Assembly (NCBI RefSeq): GCF_000171335.1
Contig: NZ_ABEQ01000004.3
Coordinates: 2,501-50,238 of the forward strand
Reading direction: 5' to 3'
DNA from: Candidatus Epulonipiscium viviparus
GTDB taxonomy: Bacteria; Bacillota; Clostridia; Lachnospirales; Cellulosilyticaceae
Length of the DNA stretch: 47,738 nucleotides
Shown here: positions 27,848 to 40,300 of the stretch, in pieces
Layout: the number at the start of each line of letters is the position of its first letter
How positions within the stretch are numbered: the stretch's first letter is position 1
Notes under the pieces: model-generated
Seen by the model: only the letters and a program-made list of their open reading frames with translations
Database searches by the model: none
What the model was told of the DNA's origin: nothing
Program-made: the position numbers and the translations under genes

Positions 27848-30656
27848 AGCTCGGGATACAACATCAACTCAGGAAGCGACATCAGCTTAGGAGGCGATAA
27901 GAGCTCGGGATGCGACATCAGCTTAGGAGGCGGCAGCGGCTTAGGAGGCGATAATAGCTCGGGAAGCGGCATCAGCTTAAGAGGCGGCATCAGCTCAGGA
28001 GGCTACAATAGCTCAGGGGGCGACATCAGCTCGGGAAGCGGCATCAGCTCGGGATGCGACATCAGCTCGGGATGCGACATCAGCTTGGGAAGCGGCATCA
28101 GCTTAGGAGGCGATAAGAGCTCGGGATGCGATAATAACTCAGGGGGCGACATCAGCTTAGGAGGCGGCATCGGCTCGGGAGGCTACAATAGCTCAGGGGG
28201 CGACATCAGCTTAGGAGGCGGCATCGGCTCGGGAGGCTACAATAGCTCAGGGGGCGACATCAGCTTAGGAGGCGGCATCGGCTTAGGATGAGATAATCGC
28301 TCGGGAAGCGGCATCAACTCAGGATGAGATAATAGCTCGGGAAGCGACATCAACTCAGGATGAGATAATAGCTCGGGATGCGACATCAGCTTAGGAGGCG
28401 GCATCGGCTTAGGATGAGATAATCGCTCGGGAAGCGGCAGCGGCTCGGGAAGCGGCATCAGCTCGGGAGGCAGCATCAGCTTAGGAAGCGGCATCAACTT
28501 AGGATGCGACAATAGCTCGGGATGCGATAATAACTCAGGAGGCGGCATCGGCTTAGGATGAGATAATAGCTCGGGAAGCGGCATCAGCTTGGGAAGCGGC
28601 ATCAACTTAGGATGAGATAATAGCTCGGGAAGCGGCATCGGCTCGGGAGGCGACATCAACTCAGGAGGCGGCATCAGCTTAGGAAGCGGCATCAACTTAG
28701 GAAGCGGCATCAACTTAGGATAAGATAATAGCTCGGGAGGCGACATCAACTTAGGATGAGATAATAGCCTCGGGATGCGGCATCGGCTCAGGATGCGACA
28801 TCGGCTCGGGATGCGACATCGGCTTAGGATGCGACATCGGCTTAGGATGCGGCATCGGCTTAGGAGGCGGCATCAGCTCAGGAGGCTACAATAGCTCAGG
28901 GGGCGACAGCGGCTCGGGATACAACAATAGCTCGGGAAGCGATAATAGCTCGGGAAGCGATAATAGCTCGGGATGCGACATCAACTCAGGAAGCGGCATC
29001 AACTTAGGATGAGATAATAGCTCGGGAAGCGGCATCAGCTTAAGAGGCGGCAGCGGCTCGGGAGGCTACAATAGCTCAGGGGGCGACATCAGCTTAGGAG
29101 GCGGCATCAACTTAGGATGAGATAATAGCTCGGGATACAACATCAACTCAGGAAGCGACATCAGCTCAGGGGGTGACATCGGCTTAGGAGGCGGCAGCGG
29201 CTTAGGAGGCGATAATAGCTCGGGATGCGATAATAACTCAGGAGGCGGCATCAGCTCGGGAAGCGGCATCAGCTTAGGATGCGACATCAGCTTAGGAGGC
29301 GGCATCAGCTTAGGAGGCGATAAGAGCTCGGGAGGCGGCATCAGCTCAGGAGGCTACAATAGCTCAGGGGGCGACAGCGGCTCGGGAGGCTACAATAGCT
29401 CGGGGGGCGACATCAGCTTGGGAAGCGGTATCGGATCAGGATGCGACATCGGCTCGGGAAGCGGCATCAGCTCGGGAGGCAGCATCAGCTTAGGAAGCGG
29501 CATCAACTTAGGATGCGACAATAGCTCGGGATGCGATAATAACTCAGGAGGCGGCATCAGCTCGGGAAGTGGCATCAGCTTAGGAGGTGGCATCAGCTCA
29601 GGAGGCTACAATAGCTCAGGGGGCGACAGCGGCTCGGGAGGCTACAATAGCTCAGGGGGCGACATCAGCTCGGGGGGCGGCATCGGCTTAGGATGAGATA
29701 ATCGCTCGGGAAGCGGCATCAGCTCGGGAAGCGACATCAGCTCGGGAGGCGGCATCGGATCAGGATGCGACATCGGCTCGGGAAGCGGCATCAGCTCGGG
29801 AGGCGACATCAGCTTAGGAAGCGGCATCAACTTAGGATGCGACAATAGCTCGGGATGCGACATCAGCTTAGGAGGCGGCATCAACTTAGGATGCGACAAT
29901 AGCTCGGGAAGCGGCATCAGCTTAAGAGGCGGCATCAGCTTAAGAGGCGGCATCAGCTCAGGAGGCTACAATAGCTCAGGGGGCGGCAGCGGCTCGGGAG
30001 GCTACAATAGCTCAGGGGGCGACATCAGCTTAGGAGGCGGCATCAACTTAGGATGAGATAATAGCTCGGGATACAACATCAACTCAGGAAGCGACATCAG
30101 CTCAGGGGGTGACATCGGCTTAGGAGGCGGCAGCGGCTTAGGAGGCGATAATAGCTCGGGAAGCGGCATCAGCTTGGGAAGCGGCATCAGCTCGGGAGGC
30201 AGCATCAGCTTAGGAAGCGGCATCGGCTTAGGATGAGATAATCGCTCGGGAAGCGGCATCAGCTTGGGAGGCGACAATAGCTCGGGATGCGACATCGGCT
30301 CGGGAGGCGGCAACAGCTCGGGAAGCGGCATCAACTCAGGATGAGATAATAGCTCGGGAGGCGACATCAGCTTGGGAAGCGGCAGCGGCTTAGGAGGCGG
30401 CAGCGGCTTAGGAGGCGATAATAGCTCGGGAAGCGGCATCAGCTTGGGAAGCGGCATCAGCTCGGGAAGCGGCATCAGCTCGGGAGGCGGCATCGGATCA
30501 GGATGCGGCATCGGCTCAGGATGCGACATCGGCTCGGGATGCGACATCAACTCAGGAGGCGGCATCAGCTTAGGAGGCGACATCAGCTTAGGAGGCGGCA
30601 TCGGCTCGGGATGCGACATCAGCTCGGGGGGCGACATCAGCTCGGGAAGCGATAAT
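27848..30656 (+). repeat. Array 2: about 156 tandem copies of the same 18-bp unit
   Basis: The unit family, vocabulary and orientation match array 1. From 27848 to the last unit start at 30639 is 2791 bases = 155 x 18 + 1. The single extra base is a C near 28768 (AGCCTCGGG instead of AGCTCGGG). I saw no divergent 54-bp insert here. A stretch of about 168 bases starting near 29056 is repeated at an offset of 936 = 52 x 18. The array lies between the two convergent B genes and so sits at the mirror axis of the locus, but is not itself palindromic. Confidence 0.92.
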
Positions 30657-30774
30657 AGGTGATCTTTGATAAAAGTGAACCGATAGAGTTTTCATATCAA
30701 CCGAAACTATCCGTGAGACCCTGAGATTTGAAGTTTTGCTAGCAGATATAATTATCTTTGGCTATAGAAAAGGG

Positions 30775-30904
30775 ATGAAAGAAGGTATGGAAGAAGCAAA
30801 ACTTAAAACTCATTCTACTACATGAAGGGATCGATATGGCCATGAAAGTAACAGGGTTGTCAAAAACAGAATTACAACAACTCCAAAATAGCGCATCTTT
30901 TTGA
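30775..30904 (+). pseudogene. Decayed C-terminal end of an Rpn-family nuclease/transposase
   Basis: One frame reads MKEGMEEAKLKTHSTT then a stop (30775-30825). The next frame continues LLHEGIDMAMKVTGLSKTEL and a further LQQLQ region to TGA at 30902-30904. Joined by one frameshift near 30812, this matches the typical end of Rpn (recombination-promoting nuclease/putative transposase) proteins: a G-x-x-x-G-rich helix, then LL-x-x-G-[IM]-[DS] and a TGLS-x-x-[EI] helix. The catalytic PD-(D/E)XK part is absent. A terminator follows at 30918. Only the last ~45 codons remain, so this is a fragment. It sits beside array 2, near the axis of the inverted locus. Confidence 0.5.
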
Positions 30905-30917
30905 AAAATTAAAGCCG

Positions 30918-30954
30918 AAACCTTCTGTGTTGGAATATACTAGGAGGTTTTTTT
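30918..30954 (+). terminator. Intrinsic terminator after the Rpn-like remnant
   Basis: AAACCTTCT (30918-30926) pairs with AGGAGGTTT (30942-30950), with one G-U pair, followed by TTTT. It probably belonged to the intact ancestor of the remnant just upstream. Confidence 0.65.
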
Positions 30955-31034
30955 ATATACGAAAATATAACATCTCTAGCGACCGTTTCAGCGGCAGCTA
31001 AAAATTCTGCTATACGTAAAATTACGATTACATA

Positions 31035-31073
31035 CAAAAAACCTTCCCCCAAAAAATTCCAGGGAAGGTTTTC
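31035..31073 (-). terminator. Intrinsic terminator of B(-)
   Basis: On the minus strand GAAAACCTTCCC pairs with GGGGGAAGGTTTT, followed by more T residues. It is the mirror copy of the B(+) terminator at 27570-27606. The homology of the two 3' flanks ends just beyond it. Confidence 0.8.
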
Positions 31074-31114
31074 TATTGTTGCTACTACAAGCTCAGCCTC
31101 GTGCTATACGTCGA

Positions 31115-31330
31115 CTTATGAACGCTTAAATAGGTTTTTCACTCGTTCTATAAATTCTGATTTACTGAGCTTGCTGAGAAGTCAAATTATGCATTGGCTT
31201 ATGAACGCTTAAATAAGGCTTTTCACTCGTTCTATAAATTCTGATTTACTGAGCTTGCTGAGAAGTCAAATTATGCATCGGATTATGAACGCTTAAATAG
31301 GTTTTTCACTCGTTCTATAAATGACTTATT
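31115..31330 (-). repeat. Three tandem copies of the B(-) C-terminal tail coding end
   Basis: The stretch encoding FIERVKNLFKRS plus stop is present at the true end of B(-) (stop at 31285-31283) and twice more downstream, with stop positions at about 31201-31199 and 31118-31116, spaced 84 and 83 bases apart. The extra copies keep part of the preceding FDFSAS-like coding sequence but carry indels (for example AAATAAGGC instead of AAATAGG), so they are not translated as tails. Tandem duplication at a gene end is the simplest reading. Confidence 0.85.
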
Positions 31331-34300
31331 CTTACTTGTTGAGAAGTCAAATGATTCTTCCATAAACAGCTCCTCTTCGAATTGCTCCTCAAATTGCTCC
31401 TCGAAATACTCTTCTTCTTCTTCGAACAACTCCTCAAAATATTCCTCGTATTCTTCGTCGAATGTAGGCTCTTCGTACGCTTCTTCTTCGTATGCTGGCT
31501 CGTCGAATGTTAACTCTTCTTCTACAAATTCCTCGGTGTATTCGCTTACAAATTCGTCTTCATCATTCTCTTCGATTGCTGGTTCGTTGAATGCCGGTAT
31601 CTCTTCTTCTTCGAACTTATCGATCGCGTCAAGGTCAAGTCCTAGCGAGATTAGGTTCGCTTCTACCGCTTTGACTTCTTCTGGTTTTTCGTATGGTAAC
31701 GCGACGATCGGTATAGTGATTTGGAATGTTCTTTCGGTTCTATCCCCTTCTGTTACAACGGCTACAAATTTGAATATTCCGTTTATTCCAGCTTTGGCTG
31801 GTGTTGCTGAAAGGGCTCTCTTGAAGGCTGTGTATTTATCATCGAGTGTAACTGTAGCCCCACTGCCTACAGCATTTTTCACTGCTGCGCCGAGGTACAG
31901 CATTATGTCGCTGCTAGCTCTTAGCTTATCTGTTGCATTTTTGTCGGCTAAGACATATGGTCCTACACCTTCCTCGTATTCGAAGCTTCCATCATCTTTT
32001 GGATCAACCTTTTCAAGTGAACCGCTTGCATTGTACACGTAAGTGGCTGCAAATGTAGGGAATGATTCTAGCGCGGCCACGAAGTCGCCTAATGCATCTT
32101 CTGGATTTTGCGTTATAGTCAATGCAGCTTGGTCCGCACTAGATGTAGAATCAATGCCTTGAGTAAACTTAACTGCAAAGGTGAATGATCCGTCTGCCTC
32201 TCGGGTCGGTGCCGTAAATGTTTTAGTGATAATTTCGAAAGTTACGTCCTCGATAACATCATAATTATGAGCAGCATCTGTACTGTTGCTTCCAAATCCT
32301 TTGGTTAGTAAGTTGGTGATTTGCTTAGAAATTTGCGCCTTCGCTAACGCTTCTGTAGTCGCTGGATTCTCAAGAGTATTCTCAATACTATGAGCTGTTT
32401 TTTCTACGTTCTCTGTGTAGATTGTATTAGCCATATCAACTGCTGCCTTGTCGGCTGGTGAACTCACGGTGTATGGTGCCGCCGTTACTTTAGCTGTCAA
32501 CGCATCTTTAAATATAACGGTGTAATGTTCCTCGCTTGCGGCAGCTCCAGTAGCATCATCGTTGGTAACTTCAACCAATTCGCTTACGATAGCTGGTTCG
32601 GCGATCATTAGGATTCCAGGAACTTCGTCAAAGCTTAATCTCAATGCTACGTTAAATTCTAACTGGCCATCTTCTCCTTTTTTGTTTTCGGTATCTGGTG
32701 TTTGATGCTCATAGTCATCAGTCGCCGCTGTTATTGTAGTCAGATTTTTGTCGCCAGTTAATGCGTTGTTTTCATCAGAGTCGGCTGCGACAACAAACAC
32801 TTCTATCGCCGAGTCGTTGATCAAGTTTTCGATTTGCATCTTCAAATCAGCTGCGACCGCTTTTGCTTCAGCTGCGAGTTTTGTAGTCTCGTCTGCTGCA
32901 GGATCTTCAGCATCACTGGCCGCTTTCGCTATCGCACCGTCTACTACGAATTCTGTCTCGGAATGAACTTTCGATGCCGCCATTAGTACATTCGTTTTGC
33001 TTATAGCGTCCCACTTATATGGTGTCGCCGCTACTTTGAAGGTTGCATCAACAGTTATATCTTTGTCAGTTGCATCTGCTGCCGCTTGAGTGTTAGTTAA
33101 CTTGATTTTTGCTGTACCACTGCCTGCTGTACCTTCTGGTTTTTCTGCAGTTCCAGGTGTTGAAGCAGTTCCAATAGCTACATCATTAACATCTACCGTG
33201 ATAGTTTCATTTGCTATAACAGATTCAACGAGATTTTTGATATACGCTTTGGCACTGTCGACAGTTGAACTAGCTGGAAGGATGATTTGGTTCTCATCGT
33301 CGCCATCGAATAATGTTTTTATCGCTGTTTCGGCCGTTGCCATTGTAGTCTCTTCGTATATACCTTTCATTTTACGTGCACTTAAGAATGTGTTGTGTGC
33401 TTCAGTGAGATCAGCAGACACTACGTCTCTTAAAAACGTGGCAGCATCGGCTGTTTTTTCGAATGTACCTAGTGCCTTTCTCGCTGTTGCGATAGCGGTG
33501 TTCATTGTTCCAATCTCTGTTGCTGATGCGTAATACACCCCTTCTGGTAACTTCGCTATTGCTGTGTCGTCGGATGCGACTCTGGTTAATTTGACTGTTG
33601 TGGAATATTCTGCCATTTTGGCGTTGATTGCCACTTTTTCAACGTTGATTGAATTGAGTGATCCTGTTCCAGATAGTCGTGGTTTGTCTGCTCCAACGTC
33701 CGCTCCGCCTGGCGTTTTATTTGCCAAAATATTTTCGAATTGGTCGATGGCACTTTGTAAATCGGTGCTCGCTTGCTCATAGCCTTCTTGCGCGCCCACC
33801 GCTGTGTACAACTTATTGTATGCTGGCATCGCTCTTTTTACTGCCATTGATATGAATATTGTAGGTCGTATCGAGTCTGCGTTCTCCGTATCGCTATATT
33901 TAAATCCGTCCACGTTCGCGCCTGTTACCCAGGTGACTCCGTCCGCTAACTCAGTTCCTTGATAATTACTTATGCGAGTTTTTACGTATGCATTCGCTTG
34001 GTCGATTTGAGCTTTGAGAACCAATCTCGCTTTTGCCGCATCGGTCATATCGCCTTCCAATGTTCCTTCTTTTGGTTCCGATCTTTCTAATACCGTTGTT
34101 ATTGTTTTAATGTTAGTGTTTAACTGATTTATTGTAGTTCTTCCGTTGCCTTTTAAGCCAGTTACAGGGTGCGGATCGGTCCCGGCATTTGTGATCGAGT
34201 TTGTTGCAAGTGTGACTTGCGCATTCAACGCGGATATTGTTGGTCCAGTAAGCCAGTTCTCACCTACCGGTACATCTTTGCCAGTTGCACTTGTGAAAAT

Positions 34301-37300
34301 TGGTGTTTCCCCGTCGTCTCCAAGTAAAATTGCATTCGCCTCGTCGACAAGGTCTTGCAAGTCTGATACTAATCCATCTCTTTCATCAAATCTTCCTTCG
34401 CCTCTAGCGCCTGCTACTTTCGCCAACGTTGTTGCCGCGTTGTTCAATCCGGTATATGCGGCAGTCAGGCTCTTGGTATTTGCCGCTGGAGCATTGAGTG
34501 CTGTTTGCGCTGCGATCACCGCGTTTTTAAATCCGTTGTAATTTGCCATCGGTACCCAGTTATATGAACTGTCGACGTCGCCACCGTCTCCTGATAACGT
34601 TCCTCTTACTGCGACATCGATCGCTAATTCTCCACTCTCCAGGCTAATGCCTTCCTCGAATACACCGTTTTTATCAAATCCAAGTACACTGAAACCTTGT
34701 ATTATCGAACTTGCTAGCTTTGTATATGACTCTTGATACGCTTCTGATGCTTCGCTGGTAGAAGAATCTGATGTTTTTACTGCCGCGTCGAACACTCCGT
34801 TGGCTCTCTCTAATACTGTAATCGCGTTTGTTAGGATGGCTTGATTTTTTACTTTATCTGCGGCCATATCGAATCGGTCTAATGACGCTTGCGCTCCATT
34901 GATTGCTGCTACAAATTGATTTACTGCGACGCTTGATATCCATTGAGTATCGGTTGGTACATCGATTCCATTGGCTTTACTTGATACGCGGATGTCTGGT
35001 CCGTTGTCTGCTTCTTCTTCATCGATTCCATTTCCGTTGCCATCGTCGCCGTCTTCCATTTTCTCGAAGTTATAATCTTCATCTGGAATCAATTGGTCGT
35101 AGCCATACGAGTTGCCCGCAGTTCCGTCTGATAATGTGTATTTAAAATGCGGTCTTGGCGCTCCTTTGAGGTATACAAGGTCGTTGACTTTCGCTACAGA
35201 AAGTTCGATAAGGCTGCGGATTTCTGATGTCTCCACTAAGTTCGTTCCTTGCTGTACTTTCGGAACAATCCCGTCGATCGCTTTGCCTTCTAAATCTCTT
35301 CCGTAGAAGAATTCGTACGATCTCTTAATATTATTGAGCGATACGACAAGTGCCGGAAGGCTAGTTTTCGATGTTGGTTTATCAGGGTTGGCAAATTTCA
35401 AAAGAACGTTTTCCGCCACTGTTGCTGCGTTAAGAATCTTGGTCACTTCAAGTTTGGTTGACCAATATTGGTTTACCGCGACGTCGGCTCCGTTGAGTAA
35501 ACTTTGTGCTAATTTATCTGCTGCGATGATCGCTCCATCGGCATAAGTTTCGTTTCCTTTTCTGATGTTGTTCACATACGTTTGCATTGTCGCCGCCACT
35601 GATGCGTACAATTCTTTCGCTCCGTATTGAGCGGTTCTCTCGAAGTTGGCGATGCTATTGTTAAGTATCAGTTGCGCTTTGTCTAACGATGTTTCAGTTG
35701 CTAATGTATGCTTATATGCATTAACAGCGGCCTTGATAGCTGTCTTCGCTGCATTGAGCGCCGCTTGCGATGTCCAGCGATCTCCAGAATCTGGAATTAA
35801 ATTGCCGTCTTTATCTTCTCCAGATACATCGGTTCCGAACGCTGTACTGACAACGATTCTGCCTTCATCTATAATTACGGCGTTTACATCTTGAGTCCCG
35901 TCTTCCAAATATGCTTGTTGGCCTGTCAAAACTGTCGCGTAATTTATGCGTGCTAATAATTCAGCCTTGGCCGCATTAAGTTTATCCATAGCCTCTTTCT
36001 CTGCGGTGCCTGGTGCTGGCTTGAACGCCGCTCCAAGACGCGCGTTAGTTGTAAGTTGCGTAACAAGAGTTTTATTAAATGTGGCAGATGCTTTTGCGGC
36101 GGTGGTTGTATTGTTTAATAATTTTTCGGTGTTCGTCAATGCTGCCTTCAAACCATTTAATTGTGCGGATGTTACCCAATATGTGTCTTTAGCTGTTGAA
36201 GCACCTTTGTTGTCGCTGGCTACAACTTCTTTGCCGTCTTTCATTAATAGAGCCTCGGTACTCACGTAACTATTGTATAGATCGATTTTCGCGTTCTTCT
36301 CGATTTCTACGTCTTTAACTTCTTTCGGTGCTTGATTTACTAACAATGCAAGCGCCTCTACTTCTTCGGCTTCTACTTCGTCGCCAGCATCTTCTACTAC
36401 TTTTATCGCCGCTTTCAATGCATCGATATATGCTTTTTCAAAGTATACCGCCTCACCAAATGCGGTTGTGATCTCGGCATCAGATAGACCATAAATAATT
36501 TTGTCATTGTCATCCTTATCCTCATCCGTGTCAGCTGCTGCAAGAGCGGCTAGCGTGAGAACATCGAATCCACCTGGTAGCTCGCTGACTAACGCATCTC
36601 TATTGTCGACAGGGTCAGCACCGCCAGCTACTTTGTCAGCTCCATAAATAATTACTTTTGCCGCATCAATCCACTCCGCAGCTTTTTCTGTACCAACATC
36701 CTCAGTTTTAGTAGGAACAAATGCCGCCACCACTTCAGTGAAATCTACTTGGCTTTCAAAGTATTTAGTCGTTAATGTTCCTACAAGTGTTTTAGCTGCA
36801 TCTGTTTTCGTAGTATCAGCGAATGCAATTGTGAGGGTTTCTTCATCTTCTGCTGAAAGCTCGAGATCCCCTATTGCTGCTGCACCAGCCGCTTTAAGAG
36901 CCTTACCTTCTTCAGTAGCTATATCAGCCTCGAGGCCGGCTTTGATTGTATTGAGCGCTGTTATTGTGTGAATATATGCATCAACAATACCTTCGTCGAA
37001 GCTTGCGGCATCGTTTATTAATTCCTGCGCATCTATGATAGCGTCTTTTAGGTTTTTGAACATTGTTGGAGTTACCCAATACATACCATCTTCATATACT
37101 TTATCTTCAGTCGCCACACCATATTCGTCACATTCATAAATGCCATCAAGTGATAGTTTAACTTTACCTCCCAATATAATTTCTGTCGTTAAATCTACTG
37201 CATTATCAGAATTAAAGGTTACAGTAATCGCATCTGCAGTTGCGAAAACTTCACCAGCGGCATCTTTGAATTTGAAGTATTCAGTACTGAGTGCCGTGGT

Positions 37301-40300
37301 TCCAAGTGCGGTCTGAGCCAATCCATAATTCGTTGTGAAGGCAGCTTTAACGTCAGCATGTGCTTTCTTACCAGCATCATAGGCCTCTTTCGCAGTAGTA
37401 AGTTTAGTTTGAATATCGTTTAAGTAGTTAGCATTTAGTTCAATTAGCTTATCTAGGTCAACGAGACTCTTGTTCTTAGCATCTTCGGCTGCTTTAATAG
37501 CTAACATATAGTCGTTTACAACTCGTGAATTTACGTAATGAGCCGGAGTATCTTCATATGGCTCGCCCGATACAGAGTTGATAAGGCCAAACTTGTCATT
37601 ACTTACATACACACCTGCAGGGAAGTAGGTGATTGTCTTATCAGCGTTTTCAATTTTATAAACGCTATCTGCAGCTCCTTCGATCCATCCAGATTCTTCA
37701 CGGTTATCTTTCGTAGGAGCTCCAGTCGCAAGAGTGTATAGAGATCCAACAGCGGTGATGAACGTGTCAAGGTCACCTTTTACACTCGTAATATCTTCTG
37801 GTTTTTCATACGCCTTCTCGAAAGCCGCCTTAGCTGTAGCGAGGGTCTCGTTCGCCATTTCAAAGTAATCTTCACCGGTCGCCGCCGCTGATACCATCTT
37901 CGCTAGAACATCTTCGTTAAGACTTAATTCCGCATATGCTTTTGTACTATCAAGAGCGTCGGTTACATCAGCACCGACTTGAGCTGTAGCGCCTGTGCCA
38001 ATAATATCTTTAGCTGCAATCTTACTTTCTTTAACAACGTTCTCAGCGGCCACAATTGCTGCATTATATGCCGAAAGCGTTGCTTCATCAACCCAATTAG
38101 TCGGAGCTGTAGTAACAGGCTCCCACTTGCCAGAAGTATCTCCGTTAATAGGGGTGTATTTCACAAATGTATAGCCACCATCTTTTGATATCGCAACTTC
38201 TGTTGAATCTGGATCTATATAAACTGTTCCATCAGTATCCACGCGGATTAGATCTCTAATTGAGCCATCTGCGGCGGCAGTTCCTGGAGGAGCTTCCATG
38301 TCAGCATTTATAGTAGTAACTAGCTCAGCTCTTTTGGCATATGACACAACTTCCTTCTTAGCATCTTCGAAAACTCCCACCGCTGTTTCAATTTTATCGG
38401 CTATTGCTTCGATTTCGCCATTTAAGTATTTAGCAACTAAGTCGTTATATAGATCGCTCGCATTCTGGATTGCTGTAGAGTGAACGTCTACTATAACTCC
38501 AGCTGGAGCGATAGTAGTATTGTTAACCAACAACGCTACTGGGTCGATTGCCGCAAACAATGCATCAAGATCCGCTGGAGTTACGTAATGAGTAGCCGTA
38601 GCCGCCATAAGCTTCTCGTTTTGAATGAAGCTATGCGCAGCAGTAGCTTCAGTGGCCGCAGCATCAAGTGCGAATCCTTCTGGAGCTACAGTGAATACTT
38701 CACGAGTGATAGTGAATACTCCATCATCGGATAATACAGTCTCCTTAGCCTCAGGTATAGATCTTTGCGTTGCAAGAACCGGAGCAGGTTTAGTGGTAGG
38801 ATCCTCAGGCGTAAATGTAGGAAGAGTAACATGTAGCGTAACCGTAGCCAAAGCATCAGTAATTTTCTTAACCTCTTCTGCGAAGTCGTCCTTGAGACCT
38901 TCTTTAGCGGCTGCGTCGTATGCCTCAATTGCTGCCTCTACCTCCGCGATCTTTGCTTCAACTAAAGCTGTTGATGTTGTAGATGTAGAATCAGCAACTA
39001 GGCCAGAGAGGAATGTGTGCGCATCGTTTAAGGTATATGCAAGATCATTGCGCTCATCAGCAGTTACCCAGAAGTGGTCTTTACCAACATCGAGGCCATC
39101 TTTTGCTGAAATATTGTAGAATGTCTCAACAGTTTTAGCTAGTACAGTAGTAACATCTTTGCCAACATTGAGTTTACCAATCTCCTCGCCAGCAGCTGTT
39201 GAAACAGCGGTGAGAGCCGGTTTTGTGACAAATGCAGTAGTAGCTGTATCAGTTGATGCTGCGAATTTACCATCTGCCCAAGTACCATAGTTAAAGTAAG
39301 CAAGATACTTGCCAAGCGTATCCATAGCCTCTTGCCTTTCAACAGAAGCACCAACTTTTGCTATGTCGGCGATTTCCTCACCAAATGCTGCCATCTTCTC
39401 GGCTACAAGAGTGATCTTGGTATCCGCACCATAATCATTTTTAGCCGCCGCTGAAATTCCCGCACTGATTTCTGCACGGTATGCTTTATATTCGGCTTCA
39501 GTATCAACACCAGTCTTTCCGCCATTTTCTGTAATATCTTCACCATCATAAAGTTTCATCTCCGCGATTAACTTTTTCAATACACTAGCTTTAGCGTTCG
39601 CCTCAGCTGGTGTGATATATGTGGCATCGATTGCAAGATCAGCATCATTTGCAAGATTACGAACTTTTCCAATGGCGAAGGAGTTATTGGTCACAGCTGG
39701 AGAGATAAAGTATTTATCATCATTACCAAAACCGATTTCAGCTTCAGTAGGGTCTGTACCAGTCGCCTTTACAACTTTAGTAGCCGCACTTTTTGCAACT
39801 GGAGCAGTAGTAGTAGAATCGGCGGCGACGGCGGCATACATATACACTTGAGGAGTCGATGCGAAAGAGAGAGCACTCTCTAAGTTAGGATTATCAGCAG
39901 GATCAAGTCCGAGCATCGCTATAGCAATTTGCTTGTCGAGTTCGAATGTAGCGGCATTGATAAGTTCTGCCTCACCGTCTTCGGCATCAAGATAGGTATC
40001 ATACGCATCGGATAGGTTCTTCAACGCTGTTTTTAAATCTTCGATGGTAGTATAGTTGGTAGCGGTTCCGGTACCCATATCTTTATCGTAAGCGGTTTCG
40101 TCTGGTAATTTGGTTATCATTCCCGTAGTGCCTGCTGTTTCATTTGTCGTTAAAGTAGAATCAGTTACCGCTCCGGCGAACTCTTTAAACTTATCAGAAG
40201 TCTCGACAGCGGTACCAAAATCAAATTTAATTGCGGTGTCATCTGCGGTATTCTTGACTTTGGTATCAGGGTAGAAGTTCTTTACAGCGGCAACGGCTGC

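Noticed and set aside
12579-30656. UGA recoding, because most stops in the Gly/Ser frame are TGA
   Set aside because: The TGAs come from copies of one repeat word, at least one TAA occurs in the same place (near 28721), and nothing in the ordinary genes suggests a changed code.
12579-30656. Diversity-generating retroelement target or template
   Set aside because: No reverse transcriptase gene lies in the window and the variation is not adenine-specific.
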